Source: Verrucomicrobiota bacterium (GTDB lineage: Bacteria > Verrucomicrobiota > Verrucomicrobiia > Opitutales > UBA953). From it: a DNA stretch of 6,539 nucleotides. Shown piece by piece: positions 1-4,931 of the stretch (position 1 is its first letter; the number at the start of each line of letters is the position of its first letter). The stretch is from assembly GCA_009924965.1 (NCBI GenBank), contig RFQN01000080.1, forward strand, positions 1 to 6,539. Reading direction: 5' to 3'. The position numbers were made by a program, and so were the translations under genes. Below the pieces are notes generated by a model. That model was given only the letters and a program-made list of their open reading frames with translations, had not been told where the DNA came from and searched no databases.

Positions 1-185
1 ACCTTGGCCGACTGCCAGCTGCGCTCGATCTCGTCGGTCTTGCCGATGGCAGCGAACTTGCCATCTTGTATCACCAGTGCCGCGTCGCGGATGATGCGGC
101 GCTTCGGATCGACGGTGATCAGCCCGACGGAGTGGCTGGCCCATCCGGGATCAGTCGGACGTGCGAGCGCGGGCACGTTGCACAT
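1..185 (-). CDS. Amidohydrolase N-terminal fragment, runs off the left edge
   Basis: Reading leftwards from an ATG at 185-183, an open frame of 61 codons runs off the window edge. From about base 128 down to base 1 it reads VGLITVDPKRRIIRD, then AALVIQDGKFAAIGKTDEIE, then RSWQSAKV. This is the usual opening of metal-dependent amidohydrolases of the cytosine deaminase/TrzA/AtzB type: an 'aliVTmDp.rrvi.dgav.v.dGrI.aiG' beta-sandwich start that precedes the metal-binding His-x-His, which would lie beyond the edge. Such enzymes hydrolyse or deaminate small N-containing compounds in the cytoplasm. The first ~19 residues from the ATG (about bases 129-185) do not look like this family and partly lie antisense to portal code, so the true start is probably missing or altered. 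The family call comes from pattern recognition over about 43 residues and the substrate cannot be told. It is either a host gene broken at this point or one side of an assembly chimera. Confidence 0.5.
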   Translation of the reverse strand, partial: MCNVPALARPTDPGWASHSVGLITVDPKRRIIRDAALVIQDGKFAAIGKTDEIERSWQSAK

Positions 186-720
186 CGTGGGCGAGGACGG
201 CGAGCCGGACATGAAGCCGGTGAACCAGCCGGTGCAGGAGCAGCGGGAGAACCCGCAGACCGGCGAGATCGAGGAAGTGACCAAGATCTACGACCTGACC
301 GCGGGCCGCTACGACCTGACCGTCTCGGCTGGGCCTTCGTTCGCCTCGTTGCGGCAGGAAGCGGCCTCGCAGATGATCGAACTGATTCGGGCTTATCCGC
401 AGGCCGCGCCGGTGATCGGCGACCTGTTGGTCAAGAACCTGGACTGGCCGGGCGCCGACGAGATCGCCGATCGGCTGCGCAAGGCCGTGGGCGGGGCGGA
501 CGAGGGCGCGCCGGACCCGCAGGCCGGACAGGCGCAGGCCGTGGTGCAGAAATACGCCGCCGCCCTGACCCAGATGCAACAGCGTTACCAGGCGCTTGAG
601 GCCGACAAGAGCCTTGAGGCCCGGAAACTGGATATCGCGGCGTTCGAGGCTGAGACCAAGCGGATCAGCGCGATGAACCGCGAAACCCGACTGCCCGCCG
701 GCCTTTACACCGCCGACTGA
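1..720 (+). CDS. P22-type portal protein, C-terminal part (5' end missing)
   Basis: This is the C-terminal ~180 residues of a P22-like portal, the dodecameric ring at the capsid vertex through which DNA is packaged and ejected. The frame is open from base 1 to a TGA at 718-720, but portal-like sequence starts only near 175-184 (IVGEDGEPDM). It continues with YDLTAGRYDLTVSAGPSF then ASLRQEA (289-363), a typical segment of this family, and DLLVKNLDWPGADEIADRLR (421-480). The last ~60 residues (about 540-700) are rich in Gln, Glu, Lys and Ala and helical, as expected of the portal stem/barrel region. Full-length portals of this family are about 650-750 residues, so roughly three quarters is absent. 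Bases 1 to about 135 fit an amidohydrolase on the other strand better than any portal, so the left part of this frame is probably not portal code. The order portal, scaffold, coat downstream supports the call. The gene is either truncated in the genome or cut by a contig chimera. Confidence 0.8.
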   Translation, partial: TLADCQLRSISSVLPMAANLPSCITSAASRMMRRFGSTVISPTEWLAHPGSVGRASAGTLHIVGEDGEPDMKPVNQPVQEQRENPQTGEIEEVTKIYDLTAGRYDLTVSAGPSFASLRQEAASQMIELIRAYPQAAPVIGDLLVKNLDWPGADEIADRLRKAVGGADEGAPDPQAGQAQAVVQKYAAALTQMQQRYQALEADKSLEARKLDIAAFEAETKRISAMNRETRLPAGLYTAD

Positions 721-729
721 CAGACCCCC

Positions 730-750
730 GGCCCGCCGTGATGGCGCGCC
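730..750 (+). repeat. Intergenic dyad repeat, copy A (upstream of scaffold gene)
   Basis: This is the first of three 21-bp copies. The arms are GGCCCGCC and GGCGCGCC around the 5-nt centre GTGAT. They form an 8-position stem with one C/C mismatch at the fourth pair. Relative to the other two copies, the seventh pair is C-G rather than T-A, so both sides have changed together. It lies 9 nt after the portal stop and 25 nt before the preferred scaffold start at 776. A pyrimidine-rich stretch (ATTCCCC) follows. It may be an operator or a 5'-leader RNA hairpin; its role is unknown. Confidence 0.6.
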
Positions 751-775
751 ATTCCCCTAGATGGATCTACCCACA

Positions 776-1699
776 ATGGAAAACGACGCGACCAATCCGG
801 TCGACGTCGAGGATGATGCTGTCCTCGACCAGCCGGAAGTCGACGCTGACTCCTACAGCGACGGCGACACTTCAGAGGCGGAAACCGATGGAGCCCCCGA
901 GGACGAGGGCCAACCGGAGGACGACACCGAGGAGGTGGACTGGGAAGGCGCGAAATACCGCATCCCCAAGGCGCTGAAGCCCGGCCTGCTGATGCAGGCG
1001 GACTACACCCGCAAGACCCAGGAACTCGCCGAGCAGAGGCGGACTGTGGAGCAGCACGCACAGGCGCTGACCCAACAGGCCGAACTCCAGCAGGCGACGC
1101 TGGAACACCGGGTGAACCTTCGGACTGTCGAGCAGCAGCTCGCGCAGTTCCAGAACACCGACTGGTCCGCCTACTCGGCGCAGTATGGTGCGGACGCCAC
1201 GGCTGCGGCCATGGCCTCCTGGCAGCAATACAGGGACGCCAAGGCGGAACTGGAAGGCGCCATCGCGAAGACCGAGACCGAAGCCAGGACGATCAGCGAG
1301 CGGACTTCCGCCAACGCGCTCGCCCAGGCCGATCAGGTCCTCTCGCGCGAGATTGAAGGCTGGAGCCCCCAGCTGGTCCAGACCCTTGCGGGATACGCTG
1401 CCGAGACCTTCGGCATCACCCCGCAGGAGCTTCGGGATAGCGTCGTCAACCCGGACGGCACGCCGGATCCCCGGACCTTCAAGGTCCTGGCCCGGCTGCA
1501 CAAGGCCGAGACGGAACTGGCGGCTCTGAAGGCCCAGACCACCAAAGCGCAACAAGCGGCGAAGCAGGCCGCTGTCACTCCCGCCAAGGCCGTGGGCCAG
1601 CGGGCAGGCGGCTACAAGCCCGGCCTCGATGACAGCCTGCCCATCGACGAGTGGATGCGCCGTCGCAACGCCCAGCGAGCCAAGGCCGCCGGGCGCTGA
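776..1699 (+). CDS. Phage scaffolding protein
   Basis: This 307-residue protein is a probable internal scaffold that guides coat protein into a procapsid around the portal and then leaves. The first ~55 residues are extremely acidic (many Asp and Glu). The segment WEGAKYRIPKALKPGLLMQA (about residues 56-75) followed by DYTRKTQELAEQRR (76-89) is typical of these scaffolds in podo- and siphophage head modules. Residues ~75-125, ~150-190 and ~235-270 are rich in Gln, Ala, Glu and Lys and likely form helices or coiled coils. The C-terminus (PIDEWMRRRNAQRAKAAGR) is strongly basic, as expected for the helix that contacts coat protein in the P22 system. Its place between portal and coat is the standard one. 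An in-frame ATG at 761 would add five residues. I prefer 776 because the dyad repeat then sits 25 nt upstream, close to its spacing at the other two genes. Neither start has a clear Shine-Dalgarno. Confidence 0.85.
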   Translation: MENDATNPVDVEDDAVLDQPEVDADSYSDGDTSEAETDGAPEDEGQPEDDTEEVDWEGAKYRIPKALKPGLLMQADYTRKTQELAEQRRTVEQHAQALTQQAELQQATLEHRVNLRTVEQQLAQFQNTDWSAYSAQYGADATAAAMASWQQYRDAKAELEGAIAKTETEARTISERTSANALAQADQVLSREIEGWSPQLVQTLAGYAAETFGITPQELRDSVVNPDGTPDPRTFKVLARLHKAETELAALKAQTTKAQQAAKQAAVTPAKAVGQRAGGYKPGLDDSLPIDEWMRRRNAQRAKAAGR

Positions 1700-1713
1700 T
1701 CCCCCAACACACC

Positions 1714-1734
1714 GGCCCGTCGAGATGACGCGCC
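1714..1734 (+). repeat. Intergenic dyad repeat, copy B (upstream of coat gene)
   Basis: This is the second 21-bp copy: arms GGCCCGTC and GACGCGCC around GAGAT. It has the same 8-position stem with a C/C mismatch at the fourth pair, and the seventh pair is T-A. It starts 14 nt after the scaffold stop and ends 21 nt before the coat GTG. A short pyrimidine run (TTTCCTTC) and then the ribosome binding site follow, so the element would lie in the untranslated leader just upstream of the ribosome site. Confidence 0.65.
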
Positions 1735-1742
1735 TTTCCTTC

Positions 1743-1748
1743 AAAGGA
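1743..1748 (+). promoter_or_regulatory. Ribosome binding site of the coat gene
   Basis: AAAGGA lies 7 nt before GTG 1756. It selects this non-ATG start for what should be the most abundant virion protein. No ATG is present in this frame near the expected N-terminus. Confidence 0.7.
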
Positions 1749-1755
1749 CACTACC

Positions 1756-2958
1756 GTGCCGAACACTATCCTCACGCCGACACAAGTCACGCGTGAAGCC
1801 CTTGCGGTGCTTCACCAGAAGCTGAACTTCGTCGGCAACATCAACCGCTCCTACGACGACAGCTTCGCCAAGGATGGCGCCAAGATCGGCTCCACCCTGA
1901 AGGTCCGCCTGCCGAACCAGTATACGGTCCGGACCGGCGCCACCCTGTCCGCCCAGGACACGGCGGAACAGAGCGTTGACCTGGCGGTCGCCACCCAGAA
2001 GGGCGTGGACCTCAACTTCACCTCGACCGACCTGACCCTGTCCTTGCAGGACTTCAGCGCCCGCATCCTCGAGCCGGCCATGGCCGTCCTCGCCGCTGCG
2101 ATCGAAGCTGACGCCCTGACCATGGCGACCGACGTCTATCAGTCGGTCTGGAACGGCGGCGCTTCGGCCACCTTCCAGAAGGTCCTCGCCGGCCGGAAGA
2201 TCATGCAGGACGCCCTGGCGCCGATGAACGACCGCAACGCCCTGCTCAACACGCAGGACAACGTGGACCTCGTTGATGCCCTGAAGGGCCTGTTCAACGA
2301 CCAGACCACCATCGCCAAGCAGTATCGCGAAGGCTTCATGGGTCGCACGGCGGGCTTCGACTTCAGCGAAAACACGCTGATCCCGACCTTCACGCGCGGC
2401 GCCGGCAACACCGCCTACACCACCAACACCACCACCGGCACCCTCGCCACCGATGGCACGGCTTACTCGTCCATCACCGTGGCCACCGGCACCGGCGCTC
2501 TGGTGAAGGGCGACGTGTTCACCATCGCCAACGTGTTCAAGGTGCACCCGGAGACCAAGGCCTCCACCGGCATCCTTCAGCAGTTCGTGGTGACGGCGGC
2601 CTACGCGGGCGGCGGCGGTTCTGTCTCCATCTCCCCCAGCATCGTCCTGGGCGGTGGTCGCCAGAACTGCATCATCCCGTCCACGTCCTCGACGGCGGCG
2701 ATCAGCTTCCTCGGGACCGCCTCGACTGCCGTTGGCACGTCGCTGCTGTTCCAGAAGGACGCCTTCGCCTTCGCGACCGCCGACCTGGTCATGCCCAAGG
2801 GCATCGACTTCGCGGCCCGCGACGTCCTGGACGGCATCTCGATGCGTATCGTCCGCCAGTATGACATCAACAACGACAAGTTCCCCACGCGTCTCGATGT
2901 CCTCTACGGCTACAAGACGATCCGGCCCCAGCTGGCCGTGCGCCTCCACAACAACTGA
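1756..2958 (+). CDS. Major capsid (coat) protein, P22 gp5-like
   Basis: This 400-residue protein resembles the P22 coat family (P22 gp5 is 430 residues), which forms the HK97-fold icosahedral shell. The N-terminus MPNTILTPTQVTREALAVLH followed by QKLNFVGNINRSYDDSF is the family's N-arm and first helix region. Residues ~36-80 (FAKDGAKIGSTLKVRLPNQY, then the stretch ending DLAVATQKGV) match its E-loop area. Residues ~100-130 form the long backbone helix (ILEPAMAVLAAAIEADAL). Residues ~218-315 are Thr/Gly/Ser-rich beta sequence containing GDVFTIANVFKVHPETK; this is where the P22-family insertion domain sits. The end (DKFPTRLDVLYGYKTIRPQL) is the conserved C-terminal strand region. The gene starts at GTG with AAAGGA 7 nt upstream. 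Copy B of the intergenic dyad precedes it and a UUCG terminator hairpin follows 8 nt after the stop. The family call is confident. Confidence 0.92.
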   Translation: MPNTILTPTQVTREALAVLHQKLNFVGNINRSYDDSFAKDGAKIGSTLKVRLPNQYTVRTGATLSAQDTAEQSVDLAVATQKGVDLNFTSTDLTLSLQDFSARILEPAMAVLAAAIEADALTMATDVYQSVWNGGASATFQKVLAGRKIMQDALAPMNDRNALLNTQDNVDLVDALKGLFNDQTTIAKQYREGFMGRTAGFDFSENTLIPTFTRGAGNTAYTTNTTTGTLATDGTAYSSITVATGTGALVKGDVFTIANVFKVHPETKASTGILQQFVVTAAYAGGGGSVSISPSIVLGGGRQNCIIPSTSSTAAISFLGTASTAVGTSLLFQKDAFAFATADLVMPKGIDFAARDVLDGISMRIVRQYDINNDKFPTRLDVLYGYKTIRPQLAVRLHNN

Positions 2959-2966
2959 TGAGCAAG

Positions 2967-2990
2967 GGGGAGGGGCTTCGGCCTCTCCCC
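2967..2990 (+). terminator. UUCG-loop terminator hairpin after the coat gene
   Basis: This is a 10-bp stem with one G-U pair: arms GGGGAGGGGC and GCCTCTCCCC around a TTCG tetraloop closed by C-G, an exceptionally stable type of loop. It begins 8 nt after the coat stop. The trailing sequence (TGACCTTTCTC) has only a weak T-run, so termination may be partial. A weak terminator here would let the coat message accumulate over the downstream genes. Confidence 0.75.
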
Positions 2991-3006
2991 TGACCTTTCT
3001 CAAGCA

Positions 3007-3013
3007 AAAGGAG
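3007..3013 (+). promoter_or_regulatory. Ribosome binding site of the small virion protein gene
   Basis: AAAGGAG lies 7 nt before ATG 3021. It favours 3021 over the in-frame ATGs at 3030 and 3033. Confidence 0.7.
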
Positions 3014-3020
3014 ACGCATC

Positions 3021-3332
3021 ATGGGCGCCATGATGAACGAAGACCGGTTCGGGGTGGTCACTTTCACCTTCGACCCGGCATCCGTGGCTGCGGCCACGTC
3101 CGCCGAGCAGACTGTCACCGTCAACGGCCTGAAGGTCGGGGACGTGGTGGTCCTCAGCAAGCCCACGGCGACCGCCGGTGTCGGCATCGTCAACTGCCGG
3201 GTGTCGGCTGCGAACACCCTGGCCGTGACCTTCGTCAACGCCACGGCCTCGCCTGTGGACCCGGCCTCCGAGACCTACACCGCCTTCTGGTTCCGACCGG
3301 AAAAGACGGTCGCCGGCGCGGTCAACCCGTAA
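3021..3332 (+). CDS. Small beta-rich virion-associated protein, function unknown
   Basis: This 103-residue protein has no transmembrane segment or signal peptide. It alternates hydrophobic and Thr/Ser/Val residues (GVVTFTFDPASVAAATSAEQ, then TVTVNGLKVGDVVVLSKP), which suggests a single beta-sandwich domain. The pattern 'FDPASVAA.T..EQT.TV.GLKVGDVV...KPTA..G.GI...RVSAANTLAVTFVN' looks familiar from small unannotated proteins encoded just after the coat gene in many phages of proteobacteria, where they are called hypothetical or minor structural. A capsid decoration or cement protein is plausible from position and size, but nothing in the sequence proves it. It has its own strong ribosome site and is bracketed by two strong hairpins, so its level may be set separately from both coat and tail genes. 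Confidence 0.8.
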   Translation: MGAMMNEDRFGVVTFTFDPASVAAATSAEQTVTVNGLKVGDVVVLSKPTATAGVGIVNCRVSAANTLAVTFVNATASPVDPASETYTAFWFRPEKTVAGAVNP

Positions 3333-3337
3333 CCGGA

Positions 3338-3361
3338 CGGCGGGGGCTTCGGCTCCCGCCG
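3338..3361 (+). terminator. UUCG-loop rho-independent terminator
   Basis: This is a 10-bp stem with one G-U pair: arms CGGCGGGGGC and GCTCCCGCCG around a TTCG tetraloop closed by C-G. It begins 5 nt after the stop at 3332 and is followed by CTCTTTTCCTTT, a reasonable U-tract. It shares the core GGGGCTTCGGC with the hairpin after the coat gene. It separates the head genes from the genes starting at 3418. Confidence 0.82.
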
Positions 3362-3373
3362 CTCTTTTCCTTT

Positions 3374-3394
3374 GGCCCGTCGCGATGACGCGCC
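3374..3394 (+). repeat. Intergenic dyad repeat, copy C (upstream of gene 3418)
   Basis: This is the third 21-bp copy: arms GGCCCGTC and GACGCGCC around GCGAT. The arms are identical to copy B and only the centre differs. It sits 12 nt after the terminator stem and 23 nt before ATG 3418, followed by the pyrimidine-rich CCATCCCC and then the ribosome site. Because it lies downstream of a terminator, it could mark the leader of a new or re-initiated transcript. No convincing -35/-10 pair is visible. Confidence 0.65.
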
Positions 3395-3404
3395 CCATCC
3401 CCTG

Positions 3405-3411
3405 ACGGAGG
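3405..3411 (+). promoter_or_regulatory. Ribosome binding site of gene 3418
   Basis: ACGGAGG lies 6 nt before ATG 3418. It supports ATG 3418 over the TTG directly before it at 3415. Confidence 0.65.
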
Positions 3412-3417
3412 CCGTTG

Positions 3418-4011
3418 ATGCCCCTCGCTTTCCCGATCCTGCGCGACGGCAACCGCCAGCTTTCGCTTCAGGACGCCACCCTCGGCAACCTGTCCATCCC
3501 GGCGGCGGACAACGAGCCCGAGCGCAACACCTACCGGGCGTTCGCCTTTGGCCTCGCCCCGACCGGCGCGGTCAACGACCTCGTCGCCCTCGGTGGATCC
3601 GCAACCAAGCTGATCCGCCTCAAGGGCATCATCGTGTCCGGCACGGCCACGGCGGCCACCAACGTGCCGATCTACATCTACAAGCGGACGGCGGCCTACG
3701 TTGGCGGCACGCCCACGGCCATCACGCGGGTGGCGGCGGACACGACCGACCCGGCCTCGACGGCGACCCTGAACCACTACGCCACGGCGGGCGCCACGGC
3801 GGGGGCGGGTTCCATGCTGGACGGATGCCGCCTCAACCTCGCCCCGGCGGCCAACGGCTCCATCGACCGTTTCCTGTTCCAATACACCTGGCAGAACGAC
3901 AAGGCCCCGAACCTTCGCGGGGTCAACGAGTTCTTCGCGGTGGGCATGAACGGCACGTCCTTCCCGGCGGGCGGCGCCCTCGACGTGGCCCTGGTCTGGT
4001 CGGAGGAATAA
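3418..4011 (+). CDS. Phage virion protein of unknown function
   Basis: This 197-residue protein is Ala/Thr/Gly-rich, with predicted beta strands throughout and no membrane segment. It starts MPLAFPILRDGNRQLSLQDA. A middle block of hydrophobic strands (LIRLKGIIVSGTATAATNVP, then IYIYKRTAAYVGGTPTAITR) is followed by the ending GALDVALVWSEE. The layout of alternating strands with 'rlkgi.vsgtataatnvpiyiykr' resembles small beta-sandwich proteins of phage head and tail modules. I recognise no named family with a known role. Position between the coat group and the adaptor suggests a structural protein of the capsid or neck. It is preceded by dyad copy C and a good ribosome site. It ends 3 nt before the adaptor start, so the two are probably translated together. 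Confidence 0.75.
   Translation: MPLAFPILRDGNRQLSLQDATLGNLSIPAADNEPERNTYRAFAFGLAPTGAVNDLVALGGSATKLIRLKGIIVSGTATAATNVPIYIYKRTAAYVGGTPTAITRVAADTTDPASTATLNHYATAGATAGAGSMLDGCRLNLAPAANGSIDRFLFQYTWQNDKAPNLRGVNEFFAVGMNGTSFPAGGALDVALVWSEE
4002..4006 (+). promoter_or_regulatory. Ribosome binding site of the adaptor gene
   Basis: GGAGG lies inside the last codons of the preceding gene, 8 nt before GTG 4015. It decides the GTG start, since no in-frame ATG is near. Confidence 0.7.
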
Positions 4012-4014
4012 GCG

Positions 4015-4671
4015 GTGGCCCTGACGACCTACACCGAGCTCAAGGCGTCGGTCGCAGACTTCCTGAACCGCAGCGACCTGACCTCGACCATCCCCGATTT
4101 CATCGCCCTGGCCGAAGCCGACATCAACAGTCACTTTGACCTTCGCGCGGTGGAGACGGACCAGGCCCTGACGGCGGTCTCGGGCTCGCGCTATGTCGCC
4201 CTTCCGGCGGGTTTCCGGGAGCCGCAGAACCTCTGGATCAACTGGTCCTATGGCCGGGGCGATCCGCTGCGGTTCGTGGCCCCGGAACTGCTTGTCACCA
4301 GCACCACGGCGGGCATTCCGCTGATGTGGTGCATCGACGGGACCAACATCGCCTTTGAGCGCCCGGCGGGGAGCAACTACTCCCTGACCCTGCGGATGAT
4401 CGGCGGCGTGACCCTGTCGGACGCCAACCCGACCAACCTGATCCTCACCAACTACCCCAACGTCTACCTCTACGGCGCCCTGAAGGAAGCCGCGCCCTAT
4501 CTGCGCGATCCCGAGGCGGCGGGCCTGTGGGAGGCCAAATACGCCGACGCCATCGCCAAGGCGAAGGCCAAGGAAGGCCGCGAGAAGTCGCTTGTGACCC
4601 TCTCGACCGAACCGGGGATGCTGACCTTCCGCGGCAACCGGGGCGGCTTCAACATCAACCGGGGCTTCTGA
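4015..4671 (+). CDS. Phage adaptor (head-tail connector) protein, SU10-type
   Basis: This 218-residue protein begins MALTTYTELKASVADFLNRS then DLTSTIPDFIALAEADINSH (residues 1-40). That is the characteristic start of the phage adaptor family found in short-tailed phages ('ty.eLk..vadwlnR.DLt..ipdfI.lAea.in'). Adaptors form a ring under the portal that closes the packaged head and anchors the tail, equivalent in role to P22 gp4. The middle (about 55-135) is beta-rich (YVALPAGFREPQNLWINW, GIPLMWCIDGTNIAFERPAG). A helical segment follows (YPNVYLYGALKEAAPYLRDP, ~147-166) and then a Lys/Ala/Glu-rich helix (~173-192) with a basic Gly/Asn/Arg tail. The order of domains and the length fit the family. 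It starts at GTG with GGAGG 8 nt upstream, and its TGA overlaps the next ATG by one base, which indicates coupled translation. Confidence 0.82.
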   Translation: MALTTYTELKASVADFLNRSDLTSTIPDFIALAEADINSHFDLRAVETDQALTAVSGSRYVALPAGFREPQNLWINWSYGRGDPLRFVAPELLVTSTTAGIPLMWCIDGTNIAFERPAGSNYSLTLRMIGGVTLSDANPTNLILTNYPNVYLYGALKEAAPYLRDPEAAGLWEAKYADAIAKAKAKEGREKSLVTLSTEPGMLTFRGNRGGFNINRGF

Positions 4672-4931
4672 TGCCGGTCGCTGTCCGCCCGATCAGCCCT
4701 GATCTCGGCTATCCGGTCTCGGCCATCCTCCAGGACCTGTCGGACGCGGTGGCCGAGATCCAGACGCCGACCCAGCCGGTGCAGCTTGCCTCGGTGGCCT
4801 TCGCCTCCCTGCCGCCTGCCGATAGCTGGCGCGGCTGCATGATCCACGTTTCCGACAAGAACGCCATCGCCATCAGCACGCCTGTGGCCGGGGTCTACAC
4901 CTGGCTGCGGGCGAACGGGAGCGCCCTCTGA
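4671..4931 (+). CDS. Small tail-associated protein, function unknown
   Basis: This 86-residue protein has its ATG at 4671, sharing a base with the adaptor stop (TGATG), and its stop shares a base with the next ATG at 4931. A longer upstream frame exists from 4527, but that part is the adaptor gene read out of frame, so 4671 is chosen. The N-terminal half (MPVAVRPISPDLGYPVSAIL, then QDLSDAVAEIQTP) looks helical. The C-terminal half (VAFASLPPADSWRGCMIHVS, then DKNAIAISTPVAGVYTWLRA) follows the pattern 'a..LP....rG..iyvsD.....a.s....WlraDGsa', common at the ends of phage tail-fibre and tail-tip proteins. There is no obvious Shine-Dalgarno, so translation probably depends on ribosomes finishing the adaptor. 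A small tail component is likely; the exact role is unknown. Confidence 0.75.
   Translation: MPVAVRPISPDLGYPVSAILQDLSDAVAEIQTPTQPVQLASVAFASLPPADSWRGCMIHVSDKNAIAISTPVAGVYTWLRANGSAL

Noticed and set aside
137..175. Possible att site or duplicated target sequence at the left junction
   Set aside because: I could find no repeat of this stretch elsewhere in the window, no integrase, and no tRNA end, so nothing supports site-specific integration here.
151..579. A minus-strand 142-codon frame opposite the portal
   Set aside because: It lies antisense to clear portal sequence, in a different frame from the amidohydrolase fragment, and shows no domain features.
872..1744. A 290-codon minus-strand frame opposite the scaffold gene
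   Set aside because: Same shadow effect. It has no ribosome site or domain pattern, while the plus-strand frame is a convincing scaffold with the expected acidic start and basic end.
1741..3003. A 420-codon open frame on the minus strand opposite the coat gene
   Set aside because: It is a mirror of a GC-rich, strongly third-position-biased gene. Its translation is a low-complexity mix of Gly, Arg, Val and Asp with no recognisable domain, and the plus strand encodes a clear coat protein.
2654..3388. A plus-strand 244-codon frame crossing the coat end and the small gene
   Set aside because: It is out of frame with both genes and runs through both terminator regions. Its composition (Ser/Arg/Pro-rich) is typical of a wrong reading frame.
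3361..3417. A promoter downstream of the second terminator
   Set aside because: The context invites one, but I see no credible -35/-10 pair with suitable spacing in this GC-rich stretch.
3372..4139. A plus-strand 255-codon frame overlapping gene 3418 and the adaptor start
   Set aside because: It is Arg/His/Pro-rich and lies out of frame with two supported genes; no domain is recognisable.
4527..4670. Upstream extension of the 86-residue gene to a start at 4527
   Set aside because: The added residues are the adaptor C-terminus read in another frame. The TGATG overlap at 4671 is the natural start and matches the other tail gene junctions.
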